From Cocos nucifera (taxonomy: Eukaryota > Streptophyta > Magnoliopsida > Arecales > Arecaceae): a stretch of DNA of 64,000 nt. The notes under the pieces were generated by a model. The model saw only the letters and a program-made list of their open reading frames with translations. It did not search any database and was not told where the DNA came from. Below, one piece after another: positions 47,725 through 59,800 of the stretch. The position numbers and the translations under genes are program-made. The stretch spans positions 1-64,000 of the forward strand of contig QRFJ01000371.1 of the NCBI GenBank assembly GCA_006176705.1, read 5' to 3'. Within the stretch, counting starts at the first letter, position 1; each line of letters opens with the position of its first letter.

Positions 47725-50588
47725 TGATAGAAAACATGCAAGATTTCATGTACAGAGTTTAAAATTTTTTCGAAATAAAGAGCAGCGGAAGATATAGATT
47801 AAACTATTTAATCTATAAATACATATAATCAAATTATAAAATCCTACATAAAGAATCTATAACATGTTATTATATAAATATAAATCTAAAATTAAATTAA
47901 TCATGAGTAGTATTGATCACATCAATACCTAGATCTAGAACAATTCTTGATCTAATCCTAGATTGCATCTAGATCACGAAGAGATCAGATCTCTTATCTT
48001 TGCATGGATCGAAAATTCCATGATTGAATCTGTTGTTGCCATTGAAGCCGCACATGCGTCCGACCTCTATAGATGATCCACATGAATCTACAACATAGAT
48101 TGGAGATTCATCGAACGAAGATCTGCTCGAAGTGCTAGCTTTTCGCGGATCCCTCCCGATAGTTAATCAAATACATGTTCTTTCGATCTCTTGGACACTC
48201 CAAGAGATGAAGAACATGAGATGGAATAAGAAAAGAATCCAACCCTTGGATCTGCCATAAATCAGAAATAAATACATATGAAAAAACCCTAGGAGAAGAT
48301 AAATCTTCTCTTTCAGGACATCAACGGTTGATGTCCTGAAAACATCTATTATGCTAGGTTCAAAGGAGACCTTCTCCTCTAGATTTTTTTCTAATTTTTT
48401 AGATATCATGCTCTCAAATTTTTCTCATAAAAATCTCATAAATAAAATTAAGAAGAAGGGCTCTCAAGGAAACCCTAAGAGAAGACCTTTTTCTCTTCTT
48501 CTTCTCGCATTAGGATTTGATCAGATCATGTCCAAAAATGATCACCATGCCCCAAAACCATAGAGCATAGATCCCATGCCCTCTTCCTCTCTTTCTCTCA
48601 AATCTTTATCATATAAAAATTATGAATAAAATAGGAAGAGAGAAACATAAAAAAATATATATAAGAGAAGACAATCTTCTCTTACCTTATCTCTTCAAGA
48701 TATCAACATTTAATATCTTAATTAAGGGCTCTTCTCCATGAATCTTGGTGCCAAAAATCCTCCATGCCTTCTCCTCCTTCTCCTCTTATTTTTCATAATT
48801 TTTCTAGGATTTTTCACATTCTCTATGGTCAAAGAAAGAGGCATCCTCTTTATATTGCAAAACTAGGTCAAAACCTAGTCAAAGGAGGACTTCTATGGGG
48901 CATCCAAGAGTTGGACTTGGACGCCCCTCCCACTAATTTTTTCATGTAACCACTGATTCTCACACACAAAAATAAGGAGAAAATGGCCGAATAAGGTAGA
49001 GGGGCATGTGTAATGTTGGTGCACAAGGGAGGAAGAAGTTTGGGTCAAAGAAGACTCTTCGAAGTACGAAACAATTTCCAACTTCCCCATAATTTTGACC
49101 AAGTCAAAATTTATTCCAAATAATCTGATATAGGGCATGGAAAACCTTTTATTAGGCATGGGGGAACATAGAAAAAAATTAAGAATTAAAATATGACTTG
49201 GGCTTTCGTAGGCGTAAGTGAAAGGGAGAGAGTCCCAGTCCAACTGGTACTCCTCTTGTTTGACTAGGTCAAAATTATTTTATATATAATTTAAATTTTA
49301 TTTAAACTAGATTAAATATAATCTAATTAAGAATGATCCTAGTCTAACTAGGAGCCTAATTAAATTTGATTAAATCAAAATTTAAATCTAATTTAAATCT
49401 TAAGTCAATCAGGTGCACCCAAGTCCTAGTCAAATAAGGAATTATTCTTTCTTGCAATTGGCTTATCCAATAAACCAACTAGACTTAATCTAACTAAATT
49501 CAAACTAATTTTAGTTAAATATAATTTAATTAAATTGATCTCAGTCTGAATGCTCAATCAAATTGAGCCAATTAGCAATCCAATTGCTAATCGATCCTCC
49601 TGCAACATTTGCATTAGGTCAAACATCAATCACATTGAATGTTTGACCTCGAAATGATTCTCGATCATCAATTAACTATCTGATCAGGTAACAAGCTCTA
49701 ATGTGTGTGATTCCATAGGTTCAAACTTAAGCCGATAGTATAGAAATTACTTCCTATACCAATCGAAGTTACCATCTAGCAATGGTTTCCGACGTCCGGA
49801 TAGGTCGAATGTATGCAAAGCAACATTCTTAGAATCCTAGTCCATGGTTATCATATAATTCATCCCTATGACTAATAATGCTCAAGATGACTTTGAGTAT
49901 GCTGTCAACACTCATACAAATCATCTATATTATGTCTTAAAATTTTGCAAATCTCGTGACACCTCACGAGGATTACCCAGGCTTAGGTTTTGCTAAATTG
50001 AAACACAATGACTCATTCTTTTTCTGAAGTTAATCAAGAGTGATCAATCCCATCTTGACTCACACACCGACTATACAAGTACTTGACTATACTCAAAAAT
50101 CTTCCATCACCTATATTAGAAATACCTACAATCCAGCATTAAAGTACAGTGAGTTGCTCACAAGTCACCATGGCGAACTCAGATCGGAGGGATACTTATA
50201 TCCATTGGACTTAGCTAGCTACTCTTGATAGTAGAGTGCTACATTGGTCATGTTCGGTATAGATATACTTTCTCACCTGAATGCCATACCAGTGTCGCCA
50301 TACCACTTGGTTACGAGGACAACCAATGCATATGGAATATAGGAACCTACACTCGATAAGTTATCATCCTTGTTAATAACTTATTATTTGATCATGAATA
50401 ATTTCGATAAATTCTTCTTTATCGATTGATTGTGGTTCTAAGGACTTCATCGTAATTTAGGAGTTCATTTAAAAAAGATAGAACTTTTATGATGAAACAG
50501 CCAAATTACTATTATTATTAGATAATTTATATACTAATTTCAATCATCTACTACTTAGATGATTGACTTTAGGACACATTTCCCAATA
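47725..50588 (-). repeat. 5' LTR of family-2 copia
   Basis: Counterpart of 30219-33086. Starts TGATAGAAAACATGC, ends TTTCCCAATA. A TATA-like box is at 48849-48854 (minus). Confidence 0.8.
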
Positions 50589-50593
50589 ATTAG

Positions 50594-50779
50594 ATGTGTG
50601 CCCTAGAAGCCAGATTGGCTGTCACTTGTAACACACTTCTAAGGGCAATTTTATAATTTTAACTATAAATCAATAAATGGGTTATCTTCTATCACAGTGT
50701 GTATTTAAAAGTGTCTATGATATATCCTTTGAGTTAATGGTAATGATAATTCATACTTTCAAGAGTTAAAAATTTAAGA
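50594..50779 (+). repeat. LTR stub (first ~190 bp), shared by X and copy A
   Basis: ATGTGTGCCCTAGAAGCC onwards follows the family-1 LTR start. At AAATTTAAGA it switches to leader sequence (TCTATACTGTTTTG) with 2-3 bases of overlap. The other ~2.1 kb of LTR, the primer-binding site and about 540 bp of leader are gone. Confidence 0.8.
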
Positions 50780-52108
50780 TCTATACTGTTTTGTAGATTT
50801 ACATGTTCCTGATTAAGGCGTTCCTCTTGGCTGTCCGGTCATAAGAACGAAGAAGGGTTTAAAGGCCCTCTCTTCCCATTCGATGGGGTGTTCTTATGAT
50901 ATGTAGGGGTGCTGCGTGTTCGTCCTTAATCAGAAACCCAAAACTTACTTTCTGCAAAACCCTAGATCCTGAAATCCTAGGATTTATTGTGCATATTTTG
51001 TTTATGAACCCAACTTAATTAAGAATTAAGTTTATAGAATATCAATTAGGTCTAAAATTGAGAATTTTAGATCTAAGATATATTCATAATACTGGGTTCG
51101 GGCTTGGGTAGCTCAATTAGGTCTAAGCGGTTGATCAAACCGAATCAAGAGTTGGTTAGATGGGATCAACAATGCTTAAATTGACCAGCCTAATAGGATT
51201 AAGTCTGGGTCAAGATCGAGTCACGATCAAGCAAGACCTAATTAGGCTCAGAGGTTAGAGTCTGGATTGTAGGCTAACCCAATTGGTTCTGACTCAACAA
51301 TTTGGTGTCTAAGGTAAGTTTGGCACAGACGACCGACTGGTTTTTAATTGGAAGCTACTCGACCTGAATGCGTTCTTGTGCGAGTTAATGGCATATTCCT
51401 TCCACCGGTCTCACTTACCTGGCCATATCTGTTGACACAGTTCTGATCTGAGGTGGTCAATAATCCGAGCTGAACCCATGCCACTAGGTTAGTCATAATT
51501 GTTATGACTAAGCCAAGTCTAGTTTAATGAGACCTGAATCAATTCTCCCTAAGAAAAGATTAAGTCTGAGGTCTTCCACCATTGTAGACGTGCGGGCCCT
51601 TCCCGGGGTTGATTGTTCTCGGCTGGATACAGTGGCTCAGTTGCACCGGGAAGATGCAACCATGTCTATTAGGCATTGGATGCTATGGGCTGGAGGATGA
51701 GTTGGGCTCAATATTTTGGATACGGTGAGAGACCCAATTAGGAACCCAGTCTATGCAAATGGTGGGTCTGACTTAACTAAGGAGTGGATCAATATTCCGG
51801 ATACGGTGAGATTCATGAATTAGAGACCAAGTTTGGGTGCACCATGATTAGAGAATCATTGAACAAGAGTTGTTCACTCATTGGCTAACCCATCACCAAT
51901 AACTGTTAGGTGAGGTGATGAGTCAGTTGGTGAGACCGCACCACCCACTAGAAATCATCAATCGCGGAGATTTTCGCATCTCTACAGAGGGAGTGTAGGG
52001 ATCCGAGAAAATAGTGGGAGCTAATTTGTTTAAAAATAAAATCCCTAAATAAATTGGTCAAGTCAAAATTACAGTATCTAACTAGAATCTTTGACTCTCT
52101 ACAGGAAA
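50780..52108 (+). other. Leader of copy A (5'-truncated)
   Basis: Matches the reverse complement of 40245-41575. It keeps the structured segment (50809-50933), donor AAG/GTAAGT at 51311-51319, a CTAAC motif at about 52078, and acceptor CTCTACAG ending at 52104, five bases before the gag ATG. Confidence 0.75.
50809..50933 (+). other. Structured leader segment, copy A
   Basis: Same outer arms as at 41420-41544. The inner arm GTCATAAGAAC faces GTTCTTATGAT, a single change still compatible with G-U pairing in RNA. Confidence 0.6.
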
Positions 52109-52950
52109 ATGTCTGCGTCCAACCCACTGGCACGTATCCTAGACACACATAGACTGACTGGACCCAATTATAAAGATTGGCTCAGGAACTACAAAATTGT
52201 TTTGGGTTCAGAGAAGTTAACACATGTTTTGGACCAGGACCCTCCCACCTTACCAGCTCGTCCATCCACTGAACAGAGAGCGTCTCTGGAAAAATGGATT
52301 GACGAAGATAATAAGGCCAGATACTACATGTTGGGCTCGATGTCTGATGAGCTCCAGCGCCAACATGAAGATATCGGGACTGCTCGCCAAATGTTGGCTC
52401 ACCTGCAGGAGATGTTTGGTGAACAGAGTCGCGCAGCCAAATATCAAGTCACAAAATGACTTTTTAAGGCTAAGATGCGTGATGGGCAGTCAGTCCAAGA
52501 TCACTGTCTGACAATGATCAAGGACATGGAAGAGCTTGAGAAGCTCGGTGTGAAGTTGGACTTGGACTTGCAGAACGATATTATTCTGCAATCCTTGACT
52601 GATGCATATGGGCAATTCATCATGAATTACCACATGCATAAACTTCAGAATTCCTTGGCCGAGTTGATGAATATGCTGGTTACCGCTGAGCTTTCTATGA
52701 AAGGTTCTAAAGGCTCAGTTCTTGCTATGGAACGGACTTCTTCCAAAAGAAAGTCTTATGGAAAGAAAAAGAAGTCTGTGAAAAAGCAAAAGGTGGAAGG
52801 ATCAAAGAAGAAGAAGGCAGAACCGAAGAAGAAAGGTCGATGGCAAAGGAAAGTGTTTCCATTGCAACAGCGACGGCCATTGGAAGCGGAACTGCCCTAC
52901 TTACCTGGCCACCCTGAAAGAACAAGAAGGAAGGTCCTTCTGGAGGTATG
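52109..52950 (+). pseudogene. Copia gag, copy A
   Basis: ATG at 52109. The N-terminal part is the same as in the young copy to QVTK, then TGA at 52457-52459, then LFKAKM and VQDHCLTMIKDMEELEKLG in frame. An extra A at about 52833 (CCGAAGAAGAAAGG) shifts the frame before the zinc knuckle. The knuckle bases are present at 52850-52900, out of frame. Confidence 0.8.
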
Positions 52951-55556
52951 CTCATTATTGATTAACGATCCAAAATATGAATGCCAATGGACATGACCTA
53001 GGGATAGTCTAAAACATACCTCTTCGATTACCAGATTAGTTTTAAAAGACTATGGCAGCTAGCAGGAATTTGAGTTTCATGCTTAGCACAAGATATGTGA
53101 TCATAAGGACATTGTAACATTCTTTATGAAAGAAATAAAATTGCAAATGAAGATAGGATTAAACAAATTGGAGAAAAATGGGCTATTATTGAGTCCATTG
53201 ACTTTTGAGTCATATCCAACTTGTGAATCTTGTCTTCAAGGCAAAATGACTAAACTCCCTTTTGTTGGACATGGGGAGAGGGCCACAGATCTCCTTGCCC
53301 TAGTACATACTGATGTGTGCGGCCCATTTGATGTGCCGGCTAGAGGCAATTTTGTCTACTTCATTACCTTTACCGATGATCTGTCTAGGTATGGGTATGT
53401 GTATCTTATGAGACACAAGTCTGAAGCCTTTTGAAAAGTTCAAAGAATTCAGACATGAAGTAGAAAAACAAACTGGAAAACCCATTAAGGTTCTTCGATC
53501 AGATCGAGGAGGTGAATACCTTAGCCGGGAATTCCTAGACTATCTTAAGGAAAATGGCATAGTCTCTCAATGGACTCCACCAGGAACACCTCAACTCAAC
53601 GGGGTTTCAGAATGGAGAAATCGGACTCTATTGGATATGGTTCGATCCATGATGAGCTTCACAGACCTCCCTGATTTTCTTTGGGGACATTCATTATTAA
53701 CTTCAATCTATTTACTGAATAGGGTTCCCTCTAAAACCGTTCCTACCACACCGTATGAGATATGGCACGGTAAGAAACCAAGTCTGAGTCATCTCAGAAT
53801 TTGGGGTTGTCCGGCTCATGTCAAAAGACAACAAGCGGACAAGTTAGAAGTTTAGGTCCTTTAGAGCTCGAATTCATAGGATATCCTAAAGAGTCATTAG
53901 GATACTATTTCTACATTCCAGAAGACCACAATGTGATTGTGAGTCGACATGCCATATTTCTTGAAAAATAGTTTATTCAAGATAGTGGCATTGGAAAGCA
54001 GATTAAGCTTGATGAGAAAGTCTCACAAGCAGAAAGAGCTAAGGACCAAGTGGAACCAAATCAGGTTGAGCCAATAAGAACACTACCTCCTCCACCTCGT
54101 AGATCGGAAAGAGTTTCCCGTCCCCCTGAAAGATACTTAGGTATTATTTCAGAGGACGTAGAGAAAATGTTCCTCATAGGTAATGGTGCTCATGGTGATG
54201 ATCCCAAAACCTACAACGAGGCGATATCAGATATCGACTCCGAGAAATGGCTTGAGGCAATGAAGTCAGAAATTGACTCGATGCACTCAAACCAAGTCTT
54301 GGACCTTGGTAGATCCACCAGAAGGTATAGTACCTATTGGGTGTAAATGGATCTTCAAGAGAAAGATTGGTGCAGATGGGAATGTGGAGACATTCAAGGC
54401 TAGACTGGTGGCAAAAGGTTATAGTCAACGCGAAGGCATTGACTATCAGGATACCTTTTCCCGGTAGCTATGCTAAAATCCATCCGCACATTGCTTGCTG
54501 TTGCAGCCTATTTCGATTATGAAATATGGCAAATGGACGTGAAAACGGCATTCCTAAATGGATATCTTGAGGAAGATATCTATATGGAACAGCCGCTAGG
54601 TTTCACATCCAGTGATACTGATCACAAGGTTTGCAAGCTGCAAAGGTCCATATATGGACTTAAGCAAGCATCTCGGAGCTGGAACACTCGTTTCAATGAT
54701 GTGATCAAAAAGTTTGGTTTCATCAAAAACGAAGAGGAACCATGTGTTTTCAAAAGGGTCAGTGGGAGCGCTGTTGTCTTCCTCGTATTGTACGTGGATG
54801 ACATCCTCCTTATTGGGAATGATATTCCCATGTTGACATCAGTCAAGATGTGGTTGTCCAAGGAATTCTCCATGAAAGACCTAGGTGAAGCATCCTTTAT
54901 TCTAGGAATTAAGGTCTATAGGGATAGACCGAATAGGATGCTAGGACTTTCACAGAAAATGTACATAGAGGAAGTACTAAAGAGGTTTAGTATGGAAAAC
55001 TCTAAGAGGGGATTAATACCCTTCAGACATGGTATTCATCTTTCCAAGAAGATGTGCCCCAGCACACCTGAGGAAATAGAACGCATGAGCAAGATCCCTT
55101 ATGCTTCTGCAATAGGGAGCCTCATGTATGCCATGCTATGTACACGACCTGATATAGCCCATGCTGTGAGTGTCACAAGCAGATATCAGTCAAATCCAAG
55201 TGAAGAACACTGGACTTCTGTGAAATGTATCCTTAAGTACTTGAGAAGAACTAAGGATATGATGTTGGTCTTTGGTAACGGAGAACTCCTGGTCCAGGGA
55301 TACACAGACTCGGAACTTCATGTTCGATATAGATGATCGAAAGTCGACATCTGGCAGACTGTTTGTGCTGGAAGAGTTCCAAGCAAACGGTGATACCACC
55401 TCCATCCGCGATTACCTTGAGAAAGGTTACGTTGAGGTCAAGAGAGTCAACTCCACAGATAATGTGGCAGACCCACTTACAAAGCCGTTGGGCCAACAGA
55501 AGATCGAAGCCCACCTTGAGAAGATGGGACTTAGACTTATAGCCAATTGGCTTTAG
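52951..55556 (+). pseudogene. Copia pol, copy A (scrambled protease, deleted RNase H)
   Basis: The protease to GAG-pre-integrase part (about 510 bp in copy B) is reduced to ~215 bp, with pieces in altered order (52950-53165). Integrase runs from about 53166 with TDVCGPFDVP. It breaks at 53432 (GCC TTT TGA) by one extra base, as in copy B, then continues with RSDRGGEYLSREF and WRNRTLLDM (WRN where other copies have RRN). Further one-base indels lie near 53850, 54298, 54465 and 55313. A TAG at about 53968 is at the conserved site. RT has YVDD (about 54790). RNase H lacks the SWKSSKQ...CDNNG region except for a short piece, and resumes at YLEKGYVEVKRVNS. Confidence 0.85.
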
Positions 55557-55570
55557 GACAAGTGGGAGAT

Positions 55571-55731
55571 TGTTAGATATATGTGCCCTAGAAGCCAGAA
55601 TTGGCTGACACTTGTAATACACTTCTAGGGGCAAAATTGTAATTTTGACTAAAATCAATAAATGGGTTATTTTCTATCACACATGTGTATTTAGTGTCTG
55701 TGATACATCCTTTGAGTTAATGGTAATGATA
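55571..55731 (+). repeat. LTR stub between copies A and B
   Basis: Starts TGTTAGATATATG after the polypurine tract of A. It stops after GGTAATGATA, where leader sequence of copy B (TAGGTGTCTAAGGTAAGT) begins, just before the putative splice donor. Confidence 0.85.
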
Positions 55732-56869
55732 TAGGTGTCTAAGGTAAGTTTGGCACAGACGACCGACTGGTTTTAATTGGAAGCTACTCGGACCTGAATG
55801 CATTCTTGTGCGAGTTAACGGCATATTCCTTCCACCGGTCTCACTTACCTGGCCATATCTGTTGACACAGTTCTGATCTGAGGTGGTCAATAATCCGAGC
55901 TGACCCATGCCACTAGGTTAGTCATAATTGTTATGACTAAGCCAAGTCTAGTTTAATGAGATGAATCAATCTCCCTAAGAAAAGATTAAGTCGAGGTCTT
56001 CCACCATTGTAGACGTGCGGGCCCTTCCCGGGTTGATTGTTCTCGACTGGATACAGTGGCTCAGTTGCACCGAGAAGAGCAACATGTCTATTAGGCATTG
56101 GATGCTATGGGCTGGAGGATGAATTGGGCTCAATATTCTGGATACGGTGAGAGACCCAATTAGGAACCCAATCTATGCAAATGGTGGGTCTGACTTAACT
56201 AAGGAGTGGATCAATATTCCGGATACGGTGAGATTCATGAATTAGAGACCAAGTTTGGGTGCACCATGATTAGAGAATCATTGAACAAGAGTTGTTCACT
56301 CATTGGCTAACCCATCACCAATAACTGTTAGGTGAGGTGATGAGTCAGTTGGTGAGACCGCACCACCCACTAGAAATCATCAATCCGGAGATTTTCGCAT
56401 CTCTACAGAGGGAGTGTAGGGATCCGAGAAAATAGTGGGAGCTAATTTGTTTAAAAATAAAATCCCTAAAAAAATTGGTCAAGTCAAATATACATATCTA
56501 ACTAGAATCTTTGACTCTCTACAGGAAAATGTCTGCGTCCAACCCACTGGCACGTATCCTAGACACACATAGATGACTGGACCCAATTATAAGATTGGCT
56601 CAGGAACTACAAATTGTTTTGGGTTCAGAGAAGTTAACACATGTTTTGGACCAGGACCTCCCACCTTACCAGCTCGTCCATCCATGAACAGAGAGAGTCC
56701 TCTGGAAAAAAGGATTGACGAAGACAATAAGGCCAGATACTACATGTTGGGCTCGATGTCTGATGAGCTCCAGGCCAACATGAAGATATCGGACTGCTCC
56801 CAAATGTGGCTCACCTCAGGAGATGTTTGGTGAACAGAGTCGCCAGCCAAATATTCAGTACAAAATGAC
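55732..56869 (+). pseudogene. Leader end and gag N-terminus of copy B, indel-rich
   Basis: Matches 51304-52466 but with many single-base losses and a few gains: GATGACTGG for GACTGACTGG, AACTACAAATTG for AACTACAAAATTG, CCAGGACCTCCC for CCAGGACCCTCCC, CAGGCCAACATG for CAGCGCCAACATG. The gag ATG is at 56529. The acceptor CTCTACAG and the family TGA (before the Ns) are present. The error spectrum looks technical rather than evolutionary. Confidence 0.7.
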
Positions 56870-56894
56870 NNNNNNNNNNNNNNNNNNNNNNNNN
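56870..56894. other. Assembly gap (25 N)
   Basis: Exactly 25 unknown bases inside gag of copy B. Other copies have no extra sequence here: the flanks would join directly within the run of Ts, so the gap is a placeholder and not a measured length. Confidence 0.95.
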
Positions 56895-59800
56895 TTTTTA
56901 AGGCTAAGATGCGTGATGGGCAGTCAGTCCAAGATCACTGTCTGACAATGATCAAGGACATGGAAGAGCTTGAGAAGCTCGGTGTGAAGTTGGACTTGGA
57001 TCTTGCAGAACGATATTATTCTGCAATCCTTGACTGATGCATATGGGCAATTCATCATGAATTACCACATGCATAAACTTCAAAATTCCTTGGCCGAGTT
57101 GATGAATATGCTGGTTACCGCTGAGCTTTCTATGAAAGGTTCTAAAGGCTCAGTTCTTGCTATGGAACGGACTTCTTCCAAAAGAAAGTCTTATGGAAAG
57201 AAAAAGAAGTCTGTGAAAAAGCAAAAGGTAGAAGGATCAAAGAAGAAGAAGGCAGAACCGAAGAAGAAGGTCGATGGCAAAGGAAAGTGTTTCCATTGCA
57301 ACAGCGACGGCCATTGGAAGCGGAACTGCCCTACTTACCTGGCCACCCTGAAAGAACAAGAAGGAAGGTCCTTCTGGAGGTATGCTCGTTATTGAGTCTA
57401 ACCTTACGGTTTCTTCTGCATCCAGTTGGGTGCTTGACTCTGGTTCTAGTGCTCATCTGTGCACTTCTATGCAGGGTCTTGAGGATAGCAGGAGGCTGAG
57501 GGATGGAGACATGATCCTACGCATCGGTAATGGAGCAAGAGTTGCTGCAGTAGCCGTGGGAACATACCCTCTGCGATTACCATCTGGTTTAGACTTAGTT
57601 TTAAAAGACTGTTATTATGTGCCTGCAGCTAGCAGGAATTTGATTTCTGTTTCATGCTTAGCACAAGAAGGTTATGTGATCACCTTCTTTAAGGACCATT
57701 GTAACATTCTTTATGAAAGAAATAAAATTGCAAATGGTTTCCTTGTTAATGGTCTTTATCAGTTGCATATTGATGTACCTGTTTTAACTATCGAGCAAAA
57801 CGTGAATGCCAAACGACCTAGGGATAGTCCAAACGACAGATATCTATGGCACCTGAGATTAGGTCATATAGCAGAAGATAGGATTAACAAATTGGAGAAA
57901 AATGGGCTATTGAGTCCATTGACTTTTGAGTCATATCCAACTTGTGAATCTTGTCTTCAAGGCAAAATGACTAAACTCCCTTTTGTTGGACATGGGGAGA
58001 GGGCCACAGATCTCCTTGCCCTAGTACATACTGATGTGTGCGGCCCATTCGATGTGCCGGCTAGAGGCAATTTTGTCTACTTCATTACCTTTACCGATGA
58101 TCTGTCTAGGTATGGGTATGTGTATCTTATGAGACACAAGTCTGAAGCCTTTTGAAAAGTTCAAAGAATTCAGACATGAAGTAGAAAAACAAACTGGAAA
58201 ACCCATTAAGGTTCTTCGATCAGATCGAGGAGGTGAATACCTTAGCCGGGAATTCCTAGACTATCTTAAGGAAAATGGCATAGTCTCTCAATGGACTCCA
58301 CCAGGAACACCTCAACTCAACGGGGTTTCAGAACGGAGAAATCGGACTCTATTGGATATGGTTCGATCCATGATGAGCTTCACAGACCTCCCAGATTTTC
58401 TTTGGGGACATTCATTATTAACTTCAATCTATTTACTGAATAGGGTTCCCTCTAAAACCGTTCCTACCACACCGTATGAGATATGGCACGGTAAGAAACC
58501 AAGTCTGAGTCATCTCAGAATTTGGGGTTGTCCGGCTCATGTCAAAAGACAACAAGCGGACAAGTTAGAGTTTAGGTCCTTTAGAGCTCGATTCATAGGA
58601 TATCCTAAAGAGTCATTAGGATACTATTTCTACATTCCAGAAGACCACAATGTGATTGTGAGTCGACATGCCATATTTCTTGAAAAATAGTTTATTCAAG
58701 ATAGTGGCATTGGAAAGCAGATTAAGCTTGATGAGAAAGTCTCACAAGCAGAACGAGCTAAGGACCAAGTGGAACCAAATCAGGTTGAGCCAATAAGAAC
58801 ACTACCTCCTCCACCTCGTAGATCGGAAAGAGTTTCCCGTCCCCCTGAAAGATACTTAGGTATTATTTCAGAGGACGTAGAGGAAATGTTCCTCATAGGT
58901 AATGGTGCTCATGGTGATGATCCCAAAACCTACAACGAGGCGATATCAGATATCGACTCCGAGAAATGGCTTGAGGCAATGAAGTCAGAAATTGACTCGA
59001 TGCACTCAAACCAAGTCTGGACCTTGGTAGATCCACCAGAAGGTATAGTACCTATTGGGTGTAAATGGATCTTCAAGAGAAAGATTGGTGCAGATGGGAA
59101 TGTGGAGACATTCAAGGCTAGACTGGTGGCAAAAGGTTATAGTCAACGCGAAGGCATTGACTATCAGGATACCTTTTCCCCGGTAGCTATGCTAAAATCC
59201 ATCCGCACATTGCTTGCTGTTGCAGCCTATTTCGATTATGAAATATGGCAAATGGACGTGAAAACGGCATTCCTAAATGGATATCTTGAGGAAGATATCT
59301 ATATGGAACAGCCGCTAGGTTTCACATCCAGTGATACTGATCACAAGGTTTGCAAGCTGCAAAGGTCCATATATGGACTTAAGCAAGCATCTCGGAGCTG
59401 GAACACTCGTTTCAATGATGTGATCAAAAAGTTTGGTTTCATCAAAAATGAAGAGGAACCATGTGTTTTCAAAAGGGTCAGTGGGAGCGCTGTTGTCTTC
59501 CTCGTATTGTACGTGGATGACATCCTCCTTATTGGGAATGATATTCCCATGTTGACATCAGTCAAGATGTGGTTGTCCAAGGAATTCTCCATGAAAGACC
59601 TAGGTGAAGCATCCTTTATTCTAGGAATTAAGGTCTATAGGGATAGACCGAATAGGATGCTAGGACTTTCACAGAAGATGTACATAGAGGAAGTACTAAA
59701 GAGGTTTAGTATGGAAAACTCTAAGAGGGGATTAATACCCTTCAGACATGGTATTCATCTTTCCAAGAAGATGTGCCCCAGCACACCTGAGGAAATAGAA

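Larger units (their letters stand above)
30219..50588 (-). mobile_element. Family-2 Ty1/copia element, degenerate, minus strand, interrupted
   Basis: Long LTRs (30219-33086 and 47725-50588; 2868 and 2864 bp) enclose a copia interior. That interior is split by the young family-1 copy at 34047-44404. Target-site duplication: GTTAG (30214-30218) and ATTAG (50589-50593). The primer-binding site is present at 47712-47723. Coding remnants are in copia order (integrase before RT before RNase H) and full of stops. Its leader is distantly similar to the family-1 leader, so the two families are related. Confidence 0.8.

Noticed and set aside
52725..52955. Antisense frames over gag/pol (also 37674, 58930, 59341, 54622)
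   Set aside because: Mirror frames of conserved coding sequence, repeated wherever pol is; no independent evidence.
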